Below, piece by piece: positions 31,691 to 38,939 of a stretch of 45,593 nucleotides of DNA. Made by a program: the position numbers and the translations under genes. Numbering within the stretch: the first letter of the stretch is position 1; every line of letters begins with the position of its first letter. The notes under the pieces were generated by a model. It was not told the origin of the DNA, did not search any database, and saw nothing but the letters and a program-made list of their open reading frames with translations. The DNA comes from CAVQGZ01 sp964356295 (GTDB taxonomy: Bacteria; Actinomycetota; Actinomycetes; Jiangellales; Jiangellaceae), in the NCBI GenBank assembly GCA_964356295.1, contig CAYHHE010000013.1, positions 1 to 45,593 on the forward strand, in the 5' to 3' direction.

Positions 31691-31740
31691 GCTTTCTCCT
31701 TTTGTCTTGATTGCCCCGGTGGGCAACAATGGTTCAGCGG

Positions 31741-31771
31741 ACACTAGCCTCCCGCTCTGCACAACTCACAA
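31741..31771 (-). promoter_or_regulatory. Promoter of the binding-protein gene
   Basis: Minus strand: TTGTGA (31771-31766), 19-bp spacer, TAGTGT (31746-31741), giving a leader of about 45 nt with Shine-Dalgarno AAAGGAG. The region just upstream is AT-richer than its surroundings and contains GTGTCACAAC, possibly a regulator site. Confidence 0.45.
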
Positions 31772-31870
31772 TCGAACGCAGCCTTATGCCGCAGTTGTGA
31801 CACGTTCGTAACGCAGCGGACACATGCGGCGAACAGACGACAGCGTCCGCCCTGGATGGTGTGACCGACG

Positions 31871-33040
31871 TCACGCGCCGGGGACAACCCACACGCCTTC
31901 GCGCAGCGACACGACCGAAGGCAGCAGTCCCAGCCGCGCGCCGTACTCGTCGAAGCGAATCAGACCGGTCAGGCCGCTCCACTCCGCTCCAGCCACTTCC
32001 GCGCGGCACGCCGACCGGGACGGGCTGCCGCCGCGGGCTGGGTCGGGCAGGCATCGGCCCAACGCGTCGACCAGGAGACGCGCACCGTCATACGCAGCGG
32101 GCCCGGCCGGTACGACCGCTTCTGGCCGTCCTCCCGTCTGCAGTGCCGCCGCCAGCTCGTCTCCCCCGCGGCCCGGGTCCAACCCGGGCTCGGGAGCGAT
32201 GGCACCCTCCAGCGCCGCAGCGGCGGTCGGGGGCACGTCCACCGGCTTGGTCATCAGCGCCATCACGGTGCCGGCCGGTCTGGCGGCTGCGACGGCAGCG
32301 GCCAGGTCCGGCGGTGCGTCGACGACCACGGCGCCGGACTCCCCGAGTCCGGCGAAAGCTGCCACGACGGGCTCGGATGCGGGGTTGCCGTCCCACGCGA
32401 GCGTGGTGACGGCGGTGACCCCGCGGTTCTCCAGGGCGCGGACGAGATCCCCGGCGCGCGTCTGGGACGGCGACGACCCGTCGGTCACGACGACCACCGC
32501 GGTGACGCCCGCGGCGCGGACGAGGTGCCCAGCCAGCGCGGCCTGCTCGGGAGCCGGGTCGACCGCCACCGTCACGTACCCAGACCAAGGCCGCAGCGGG
32601 GCCTTCGGGTCGGCACCCCGGACGTGGCGAGGATCGGCGTCGGCGGGGGACAGCACCGTCAGCCCCGCCTCGTCCAGGGTGGGGACCACCTGGCGGATGT
32701 CCTCTGCGGCGAACCCGGTGACCACGGCCACCATGGTGTCGTCGTCGGCGATGTCGGCCAGGGAGGACTCCAGGTCGGCCCCGGCGAGGTCGAGCGGCAC
32801 CGTGGCGATCTCCCAACCGGGGACGCCCCCGCTGTCGTCCACCGCCTGCTCCACCGCGTTGAGCACACCGGCTCCCTGCCGGGTCTGTCCGCCGCTGAGC
32901 GGCGCCAGCACGCCGATGGTGACCCTCGGAGTCACCGGCTGGCCGTCTGGGCGCACCCTGTCCAGCACGGTGTCGGCCGCCCCGCAGCCTGTCGTCGACA
33001 GCCCGCCCACCAGCAGCAGGACGAGCAGCCAGCGACGCAC
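31871..33040 (-). CDS. Divergent periplasmic-binding-type lipoprotein
   Basis: A 389-residue lipoprotein: signal peptide RRWLLVLLLVGGLSTTGC with the Cys at the lipobox, then a type 1 binding-protein fold starting VTIGVLAPLSGGQTRQGAGV. It includes MVAVVTGFAAEDIRQVVPTL and VTAVVVVTDGSSPSQTRAGD. It is much diverged from the neighbouring LivJ-like protein and has two extra cysteines near the end (GRCLPDPARG, SACRAEVAG). The GTG at 33040 has GGAGG with 6 nt spacing. It lies 74 nt downstream of the response-regulator gene on the same strand. It could bind a ligand for that two-component system or be an alternative binding protein for LivHMGF; neither is shown by sequence. Confidence 0.78.
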   Translation of the reverse strand: MRRWLLVLLLVGGLSTTGCGAADTVLDRVRPDGQPVTPRVTIGVLAPLSGGQTRQGAGVLNAVEQAVDDSGGVPGWEIATVPLDLAGADLESSLADIADDDTMVAVVTGFAAEDIRQVVPTLDEAGLTVLSPADADPRHVRGADPKAPLRPWSGYVTVAVDPAPEQAALAGHLVRAAGVTAVVVVTDGSSPSQTRAGDLVRALENRGVTAVTTLAWDGNPASEPVVAAFAGLGESGAVVVDAPPDLAAAVAAARPAGTVMALMTKPVDVPPTAAAALEGAIAPEPGLDPGRGGDELAAALQTGGRPEAVVPAGPAAYDGARLLVDALGRCLPDPARGGSPSRSACRAEVAGAEWSGLTGLIRFDEYGARLGLLPSVVSLREGVWVVPGA

Positions 33041-33114
33041 ATGGACCTCCGGAGGGAATCGACCTCACGCTAGGCGGCGCTGCTGGCGAATCGGCGGCGA
33101 CAGGCCGCGCAGGG

Positions 33115-33795
33115 TCAGACCAGCCGTCGAGCGGCAGCCCAGCGGGTGAGCTCGTTGCGGTTGGACAGCTGGAGCTTGCGCAGCACGTTCGACACGTGCG
33201 TCTCGATGGTCTTCACCGACAGCACGAGCTCGCGGGCCACCTCCCGGTAGGTGTAGCCGCGGGCGATCAGCCGCAGCACCTCGCGCTCCCGCGGGCTGAG
33301 CCGGTCCAGGTCGGGGTCTCCGCTGGTGGGCATCGCCCCAGGGTCGCCGGCGAAGGCGTCCAGGACGAAGCCGGCCAGCCGTGGCGAGAAGACCGCGTCA
33401 CCGCTGGCCACCCGGGTGATCGCCTCGACCAGCTCGGCGCCCGTCACGGTCTTGGTGACGTAGCCTCGCGCACCGGCGCGGATGACGCCCACCACGTCCT
33501 CGGCGGCGTCGGAGACCGACAGCGCCAGGAACTTCACCTCCGGCTGCGCCGAGTGCACCTGACGCAGCACCTCCACGCCTCCCCCGCCGGGCAGGTGCAC
33601 GTCGAGCAGCACCACGTCCGGCGGACGCCGCTGGATGACCTCGACGGCCGAGGCGACGTCGGCGGCCTCCCCGATGACGTCGACCGCGCCCGCCAGCTCG
33701 GCCTTGACCCCGCTGCGGAACACCGCGTGGTCGTCGACCACCACGACGGACGCGCGCACCGGGGCGGTCGCCGCCTCGGCACCCGGCATGCTCAT
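33115..33795 (-). CDS. NarL/LuxR-type response regulator
   Basis: A 226-residue DNA-binding response regulator. Receiver domain: VVVVDDHAVFRSGVKAELAG with the acidic pocket, phospho-acceptor Asp in VVLLDVHLPGGGG, and conserved Lys in ARGYVTKTVTGAELVEAI. An LuxR-type helix-turn-helix follows: DRLSPREREVLRLIARGYTY, REVARELVLSVKTIETHVSN. A linker of about 20 residues separates them. The ATG at 33795 overlaps the kinase stop (ATGA), so kinase and regulator are made together. Likely targets include the divergent PspC/toastrack genes at 35446 onward, by analogy with known actinobacterial envelope-stress systems (inference). Confidence 0.92.
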   Translation of the reverse strand: MSMPGAEAATAPVRASVVVVDDHAVFRSGVKAELAGAVDVIGEAADVASAVEVIQRRPPDVVLLDVHLPGGGGVEVLRQVHSAQPEVKFLALSVSDAAEDVVGVIRAGARGYVTKTVTGAELVEAITRVASGDAVFSPRLAGFVLDAFAGDPGAMPTSGDPDLDRLSPREREVLRLIARGYTYREVARELVLSVKTIETHVSNVLRKLQLSNRNELTRWAAARRLV

Positions 33796-35006
33796 GGGCG
33801 GTCCAGCCGGGCCGACAGGTGCACCTCGGTCCCCGTTCCCGGCGTGCTCGTCACGCTCGCCGTCCCGCCGTGACGCTCCACGCGCTCGACAATAGAGCCG
33901 CGCACACCCATCCGGTCGACCCCCACCGCGGCCAGGTCGAACCCGACCCCGCGGTCGCGGACGAAGACGTCCATCGTCGCGTCGGCGATCTCGGCGTAGA
34001 CGTCGATCCGGTTCGCCGCGGAGTGCTTGGCCGCGTTGGTGACGGCCTCCCGGACGGCGGCCACGACAGCCTCGACGGTGCCCCCCGGGGTGAGCTCGGC
34101 GTCACCAACCACGACGACCTCGACGGGTGTGCCGAAGGCGTCCTCGACGTCGGCGGCCACAGCGGCCAGCGCCGCCCGCACCTGGTTCGGTGCCGGGTCG
34201 GGCTCGTCGTAGAGCCAGCGTCGCAGGTCCCGCTCCTGCGAGCGCGCCATCCGTGCCACCGCCTCCGGGTCGTCGGCCTGGCGTTGGATGACGGCGAGGG
34301 TCTGCAGCACCGAGTCGTGCAGGTGGGCGGCCATGTCGGCCCGCTCCTGGGAGCGGACCCGCTCGGCGCGCTCGAGCTGCAGGTCACGGACCAGGCGCAC
34401 CAGCCAGGGCCCGGCGACGATGGCTGCGCCGGCGAGGATGACCAGCACCGCCACCAGAGCGTCCAGCAGCTCGGACAGCTCGCCGCGACCTGCCAGGAAC
34501 AGCACGAGCCCGAGCGCCACCAGCGCCACCCCGGCCACGACGCGGGCGATGATCGCTGCGCGGGACGCCTCGCGGGACTCGGCCTGCCGCCAGACGATCC
34601 CGGCTCCGACGGTGACGACAGCCAGCGGCCACACCGCCCCGCCGGGGGTGTCCACCAGCCGGTCCACCAGCATGACCATGCCGATCCCGATCAGCGCCAG
34701 CGCCACCAGCAGGCCGGGCTGAGGTCGGCCCAGTGCGGACGCCTCGGCGGTCGAGCGCCTGTTCTGCCGCGACGCGGCCTCCAGGCCCGGGGGACGAGGC
34801 GGGTCGGGGACGCCTGCGGGTGTGGTGATCCACAGCCCCGCGTACAGGAAGACACCGAGACCGCCCAGCAGCGAGAGCAGCGCGAACGCCACCCGGACCG
34901 TGCTGACCGAGACCTGCAGGTGCTCGCTCAGGCCCGCCGCCACGCCCGCGAGCACCCGCCCCTGGTACGGGCGGCGCATCCGGGGAGGCGCGAGCGGCTC
35001 GCTCAT
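33792..35006 (-). CDS. PspC-domain sensor histidine kinase
   Basis: A 404-residue membrane kinase. It starts with a PspC domain (VLAGVAAGLSEHLQVSVSTV, GLGVFLYAGLWITTPAG), then about four more helices, then a HisKA_3-type dimerisation helix with the phospho-acceptor His in RADMAAHLHDSVLQTLAVIQ, and a HATPase domain (N box REAVTNAAKHSAANRI, G1 box VRDRGVGFDLAAVG, G2 STPGTGTEVHLS). This domain order is typical of actinobacterial LiaS/MacS-like kinases that sense envelope stress. It is co-translated with the response regulator. Its start region faces the repeat array and assembly gap at 35088-35291, so its promoter is not fully visible. Confidence 0.92.
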   Translation of the reverse strand: MSEPLAPPRMRRPYQGRVLAGVAAGLSEHLQVSVSTVRVAFALLSLLGGLGVFLYAGLWITTPAGVPDPPRPPGLEAASRQNRRSTAEASALGRPQPGLLVALALIGIGMVMLVDRLVDTPGGAVWPLAVVTVGAGIVWRQAESREASRAAIIARVVAGVALVALGLVLFLAGRGELSELLDALVAVLVILAGAAIVAGPWLVRLVRDLQLERAERVRSQERADMAAHLHDSVLQTLAVIQRQADDPEAVARMARSQERDLRRWLYDEPDPAPNQVRAALAAVAADVEDAFGTPVEVVVVGDAELTPGGTVEAVVAAVREAVTNAAKHSAANRIDVYAEIADATMDVFVRDRGVGFDLAAVGVDRMGVRGSIVERVERHGGTASVTSTPGTGTEVHLSARLDRP

Positions 35007-35087
35007 GTCCTGATGGTCACACGGCCACGTGGCCGTCGACCACCGGGATCACCCGGAAGGTGACCCTGAGCCGGGGACCCTGGGCCG

Positions 35088-35130
35088 CTCGCCCGCGCCG
35101 CATCGTCCGACGATCGGAGGGGCATGACCC
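35088..35130. repeat. Palindromic repeat family A, copy A3 (cut by assembly gap)
   Basis: Left arm CATCGTCCGACG (35101-35112) and the centre up to GGGGCATGACCC; the right arm would fall in the N block. The 43 bases 35088-35130 are identical to 35231-35273 on the other side of the gap. Confidence 0.8.
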
Positions 35131-35230
35131 NNNNNNNNNNNNNNNNNNNNNNNNNNNNNNNNNNNNNNNNNNNNNNNNNNNNNNNNNNNNNNNNNNNNNN
35201 NNNNNNNNNNNNNNNNNNNNNNNNNNNNNN
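35131..35230. other. Assembly gap 1 (100 Ns)
   Basis: Exactly 100 Ns, a conventional placeholder for a gap of unknown length. It lies between the divergent histidine kinase and PspC gene starts and is flanked by identical 43-bp ends. The 35007-35445 interval holds only family A repeats and this gap; no gene is supported there. Confidence 0.97.
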
Positions 35231-35291
35231 CTCGCCCGCGCCGCATCGTCCGACGATCGGAGGGGCATGACCCGCAACCCTTCGGACGATG
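35231..35291. repeat. Palindromic repeat family A, copy A4
   Basis: Left arm CATCGTCCGACG (35244-35255) and a right arm CTTCGGACGATG (35280-35291) with one mismatch to the family arm. The element is 48 bp, the same length as A1 and A2. Confidence 0.82.
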
Positions 35292-35445
35292 ACCCCCGAC
35301 CAGGCGATCCCCCCGGGCAGACGTCCCCTGACTGCCACACGAGCCGACCCCCGCGGGCATCCCCGAGGCCCGTCCGTACCCACTCCGGGTCGGGTCAGGG
35401 TGCGTCCCGGATGGCGGTGCTGCGCCGCCGCGGGAGCGTGGGGTC

Positions 35446-36792
35446 ATGACCGAGACCCCACTTCCTCCCCCTGTGCCGGAGCAGGCGCCGCCTGTGCAGG
35501 CGCCGACTCAGGCACCTCCGCAGGCCCCTGTGCACGCCCCACCCCGGCTCGAGCCGGCGCCCAACCCACCGCTGATGCGGCGCCAGCAGGGCAAGGTCGT
35601 CGCCGGAGTGTGCTCCGGGGTGGCCTACCGGCTGGGGATCGACCCGAACGTCGTGCGGGTGGTGGCCGTCGTGCTCACCCTGTTCGGCGGCGTCGGGATC
35701 CTGCTCTACGCGCTCGGGTGGCTGCTCATGCCCGAGGAGAGCACCGGGCAGTCCCTGGGCGAGCGCGCACTGCGCGGCGGCGGACCGGACGGTGCGTCCA
35801 CGCTGCTCCTCGCGCTGCTCCTGGTGGTCGTCGCCCTCGGCTTCGGCTTCGCGATCGTCGGCGACTCGTGGTTCGGCATCACCGTGCTGGCTGTCACCCT
35901 CGGCATCGGCGCGCTGCTGCTGACTCGCCCTCGCGCCGGCGCCGCTCCCCCGCCCCTCGTTCCGCCCGGACCTCCGTCTGGGCCGCCGGCCGCTCCGGTA
36001 GCGAGCTGGGCACCGCCGACGACCGCCACAGCATCCGTCCCCCCGTTCCCCGGCTCGTCGTTCGCCCCTGACTCCCCGCTCGGCCCCGATCGGCCTGACC
36101 TCGGCCCGATCGACGCGCCCTACCCCTACGGCCCCCCACCGTCCCAGGTCTTGACGCCGACCCCGGCCGAGCCGCGCCGCCGGTCCATCCTCGGACCGCT
36201 CACCTTCTTCGCCGCAGTCGCCGCAGTCGGTGTCCTCGGGGTCGTGGACGTGCTCGGTGCCACCGTCCCCGGCTCGGCCTACGTCGCCACCGCACTCGGG
36301 GTGGTCGGGCTCGGACTGGTGGTCGGGGCGTGGTTCGGGCACTCCCGCTCCCTGATCGCGCTCGGGGCGGTGCTGGCGCTGGTGCTGGTGCCCGTGGCGA
36401 CCGTGGAGCAGCTGGGCGGGCAGGCCTTCGGCGACTCGTTCGAGACGCAGACTGTGGCCCCCACCGAGGTGGACGAGATCGACGGCGCGCTGTTCGAGCA
36501 CGGCGCCGGCGACGTGTCCTACGACTTCAGCGGCATCGACTTCCCCGACAGGACGGTCGACACCGAGGTGCGCGTCGGCGCGGGCAACCTCGACATCACC
36601 ATCCCCGAGGACGTGACGCTGGAGATGGACGCCCAGGTGGGCGCCGGACAGCTCGACGTGCTGGGCGAGAGCCAGGAGGGCCTCGGACTCGGCCAGAACC
36701 AGACCTACGAGGGAGACGTCGAGGCCGGGACGCTCCGGCTGGACGTCTCGATGGGATTCGGAAACGTGGAGGTCAACCGTGCAGATGCATGA
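35446..36792 (+). CDS. PspC-domain membrane protein with C-terminal toastrack/LiaF-like domain
   Basis: A 448-residue membrane protein. A Pro/Gln/Ala-rich N-terminus (APPVQAPTQAPPQAPVHAPP) precedes a PspC domain (VVAGVCSGVAYRLGIDPNVV, GGVGILLYALGWLLMPEEST), two helices, a long Pro-rich loop, three further helices, and a C-terminal beta-solenoid-like domain (VRVGAGNLDITIPEDVTLEM, VGAGQLDVLGESQ, SMGFGNVEVNRADA) resembling LiaF/toastrack domains. Such proteins set or sense the activity of LiaS-type kinases. Divergent from the PspC kinase / regulator pair, it is the natural partner and probable target of that system. The next gene begins 14 nt before its stop. Confidence 0.85.
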   Translation: MTETPLPPPVPEQAPPVQAPTQAPPQAPVHAPPRLEPAPNPPLMRRQQGKVVAGVCSGVAYRLGIDPNVVRVVAVVLTLFGGVGILLYALGWLLMPEESTGQSLGERALRGGGPDGASTLLLALLLVVVALGFGFAIVGDSWFGITVLAVTLGIGALLLTRPRAGAAPPPLVPPGPPSGPPAAPVASWAPPTTATASVPPFPGSSFAPDSPLGPDRPDLGPIDAPYPYGPPPSQVLTPTPAEPRRRSILGPLTFFAAVAAVGVLGVVDVLGATVPGSAYVATALGVVGLGLVVGAWFGHSRSLIALGAVLALVLVPVATVEQLGGQAFGDSFETQTVAPTEVDEIDGALFEHGAGDVSYDFSGIDFPDRTVDTEVRVGAGNLDITIPEDVTLEMDAQVGAGQLDVLGESQEGLGLGQNQTYEGDVEAGTLRLDVSMGFGNVEVNRADA

Positions 36793-36988
36793 CACAGACG
36801 TGACGTCGCTGGTGTTCGGCCTGGTGTTCGTCGGCCTGAGCGTGGTGTGGGGACTGCTGGAGCTGGGGGTGCTGACCGTGTCGGTGCTGCCGCTGGCCAT
36901 CCCCCTCGTCCTGGTCGCCGTCGGCGTGGTCGGCGTGGCGGTCGCGGTCGTCCGCAGCCGCCGCGAGTCCCGCGATGAGGCCTTCTAG
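36779..36988 (+). CDS. Small two-helix membrane protein
   Basis: A 69-residue protein with two membrane helices (SLVFGLVFVGLSVVWGLLEL, and SVLPLAIPLVLVAVGVVGVA) and a basic tail (RSRRESRDEAF). GTG 36779 has GTGGAGG 6 nt upstream and overlaps the PspC gene by 14 nt, so the two are co-translated. Similar small proteins follow PspC/LiaF genes in other actinobacteria. Function unknown; it may be a stress-response accessory. Confidence 0.75.
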   Translation: MQMHDTDVTSLVFGLVFVGLSVVWGLLELGVLTVSVLPLAIPLVLVAVGVVGVAVAVVRSRRESRDEAF

Positions 36989-37076
36989 CCCTGGCCAGCC
37001 GCCACCCGGGCGGCCGACCGTGACAACCGTGGGGACCGACCCCTCGTCGGGACCCGACAAGATCGAGGAGAAGCAG

Positions 37077-37389
37077 ATGTCCACCAACGAGCCCTTCGAG
37101 CAGAGCGACGAGCACCCGACTCGCCCGATCTCTGACGCCGACCCCGCTGCGGGCGCAGCAGAGCCCACTTCGGCCGCTGAGCCCGTCGGAGGTGAGACCA
37201 CCGCCGCCTCGGACGAGCCCAACCCGTACGCGACGGAGCAGACTGCCACGGGCGCCTACCCGACAGCCGCGCCCCCGTCGGGCCAGTCCGGCTCCGGCCA
37301 GTCCGGCTCGGGCCAGTACGGCTCGGGCCAGTACGGGTCCGCCGCCCCCGGCTACGCCGCACCTGGCTACGCCGCCCCGGGCTACACCG
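37077..37389 (+). CDS. Gly/Ser/Tyr/Pro-rich protein, cut by assembly gap 2
   Basis: The first 104 codons of a protein starting at ATG 37077, with GAGGAG (37065-37070) 6 nt upstream. The visible part is acidic and Thr/Ala-rich, then becomes low-complexity repeats (SGQSGSGQYGSGQYGS, then GYAAPGYAAPGYT). Such N-termini usually precede one or more membrane helices, for example a TM2, DUF4190 or PspC domain, but the rest is in the gap. After the gap, the frame starting at 37492 has strong third-position GC and could be its C-terminal end, reading PPSPVPPV and stopping in the first repeat unit (TGA 37582-37584). It is the third gene of the PspC unit. Confidence 0.6.
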
Positions 37390-37489
37390 NNNNNNNNNNN
37401 NNNNNNNNNNNNNNNNNNNNNNNNNNNNNNNNNNNNNNNNNNNNNNNNNNNNNNNNNNNNNNNNNNNNNNNNNNNNNNNNNNNNNNNNN
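37390..37489. other. Assembly gap 2 (100 Ns)
   Basis: Exactly 100 Ns within or next to low-complexity coding sequence. The true length is unknown and the reading frame across it cannot be trusted. The 60 bp to its right are not recognisable; the repeat array begins at 37548. Confidence 0.97.
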
Positions 37490-37547
37490 TTGCGTGCGGA
37501 GCCGCGCCGCTCGTGGGCGGTACACCGCCGTCGCCCGTCCCGCCCGT

Positions 37548-37667
37548 CATGATCCACGGAGGATCTGGTGCGCTTGAGCGATGATCCACGGAGGATCTGG
37601 TGCCCGGAGCGCACCGAATCCTCCGTGGATCATGGTGGCGGAGCACCGAATCCTCCGTGGATCATGG
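37548..37667. repeat. Inverted array B of 32-bp palindromic units (4 copies)
   Basis: Two plus-oriented units (37548-37571, 37581-37603) are followed by two minus-oriented units (37611-37635, 37643-37667). The conserved 25-nt part reads, on its minus side, GCACCGAATCCTCCG then TGGATCATGG. Units of one orientation start exactly 32 bp apart, with 7-nt spacers. The two orientations meet at a 17-bp centre, GGTGCCCGGAGCGCACC. The array could fold into a hairpin of about 120 nt. It lies between the convergent ends of the gapped gene and natB. Confidence 0.9.
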
Positions 37668-37696
37668 TGGCGGAGACCCAAGCAAGCACCGCCCGT

Positions 37697-37722
37697 GCGG
37701 GCTGCGGGCTGCGGGCTGCGGG
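37697..37722. repeat. 7-bp microsatellite near the natB stop
   Basis: GCTGCGG repeats about three and a half times just beyond the natB stop codon. A period of seven outside coding sequence suggests slippage; no function is evident. Confidence 0.6.
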
Positions 37723-37730
37723 AGCAGGGC

Positions 37731-38939
37731 TCACTCCGAAGGGACGTGGGCGCTGCTGCGCCATGCCTCCCGCAGCGACACCTTCGCCCCGATCGACAGG
37801 ATCGCCCCGGAGTAGATCCGTCCGGCCAGCCGGATCATCCCGTAGGTCGCGGCCAGCAGCAGCACCACCGACAGCCCCAGCTGCCACGGTGGGACCTCAC
37901 CCACGGCCGAGCGGACCGGCATCACGAACGGCGAGGTCGGCGGCAGGATGGAGGCGATGGTCGGCAGGAGGCCGTCGGGGTCGCCGGTGGCGAACGTCGC
38001 GATGAAGTAGCCGGGCAGCACGAACAGCAGCGGCAGCAGCGCCACCGACTGCATGTCCTCCTGCCGGGTGACCGTCGAACCGAGCGCGGCGTAGAGCACG
38101 GCGTAGAAGGCGAAGCCCACGAGGAACCACCCGACGATCGAAGCGAGCAGCCCGATCCCGACGGCGAAGTCGAACTCCTCCTCGGGCACGACCTGCCTGG
38201 CCACGACGAAGAGGGCGGCGGCGAGCAGGACGATCTGGACGACCGCGAGAACGCCGATGCCGATCACCTTGCCTGCCAGCAGCCGATAGGGCAGGACCCG
38301 CGACAGGATGACCTCGACGACCCGGCTGGACTTCTCCTCCACCACGGCCAGCATGACGAACTGGCCGAACAGGATCACCGAGATGTACAGCAGCAGCACC
38401 CCCACGAACACCGCTGCCTCCTCGGCGGTGTCTCGAGGATCGGTGGGCTCCACGATCTCCACACTCGGCGCCTCTGGCGCGAGCAGACGCTGCGCCTGGG
38501 ACGGGCTCAGGCCGGTCTCGGCGGCCGCACGCTGCTGCGCGTCGGCCCGCAGGGCGCCGGTGAGGACGGTGGCCAAGCGAAGGTCGGGCTCGGACTGCCA
38601 GACCAGCGCCCCCGGCGGCGGCTCCAGCACGAGAACCACGTCGACGTCGCCGGCGGCGAGCTGGTCCTGCCCGGACGCGACGTCGTCCATCCCGACCAGC
38701 TCGGGCTCCAGCTCCACCTGCGCCGCGAACGCCTGGACGGAGGCGGTGAAGGTCGCCGACGGCTCGCCGACGACGCCGACCTGTCGTGCGGGGTCCGGCT
38801 GCCCGGCATCGGCCAGCAGCGGACCCGTCACCAGCACCAGGCCAACGATCAGCGCCATGGTGAACAGGAACGGTTTGCTGGTCGCGCGCTGGACGAAGTC
38901 ACGCCGGGCGATGATCGCGACCTGCCGCCAGCCGCTCAC
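37731..38939 (-). CDS. ABC-2 type exporter permease (NatB-like)
   Basis: A 402-residue membrane permease. N-terminal helix after an amphipathic start (RRDFVQRATSKPFLFTMALI), a large exported domain of about 150 residues, then five or six helices including ILFGQFVMLAVVEEKSSRVV followed by EVILSRVLPYRLLAGKVIGI, the NatB/ABC-2 family signature, and ILPPTSPFVMPVRSAVGEVP. Bacillus NatAB exports Na+; the substrate here is not known. GTG 38939 overlaps the natA stop (GTGA). The pair is enclosed by repeat arrays B (downstream) and C (upstream). Confidence 0.9.
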   Translation of the reverse strand: MSGWRQVAIIARRDFVQRATSKPFLFTMALIVGLVLVTGPLLADAGQPDPARQVGVVGEPSATFTASVQAFAAQVELEPELVGMDDVASGQDQLAAGDVDVVLVLEPPPGALVWQSEPDLRLATVLTGALRADAQQRAAAETGLSPSQAQRLLAPEAPSVEIVEPTDPRDTAEEAAVFVGVLLLYISVILFGQFVMLAVVEEKSSRVVEVILSRVLPYRLLAGKVIGIGVLAVVQIVLLAAALFVVARQVVPEEEFDFAVGIGLLASIVGWFLVGFAFYAVLYAALGSTVTRQEDMQSVALLPLLFVLPGYFIATFATGDPDGLLPTIASILPPTSPFVMPVRSAVGEVPPWQLGLSVVLLLAATYGMIRLAGRIYSGAILSIGAKVSLREAWRSSAHVPSE

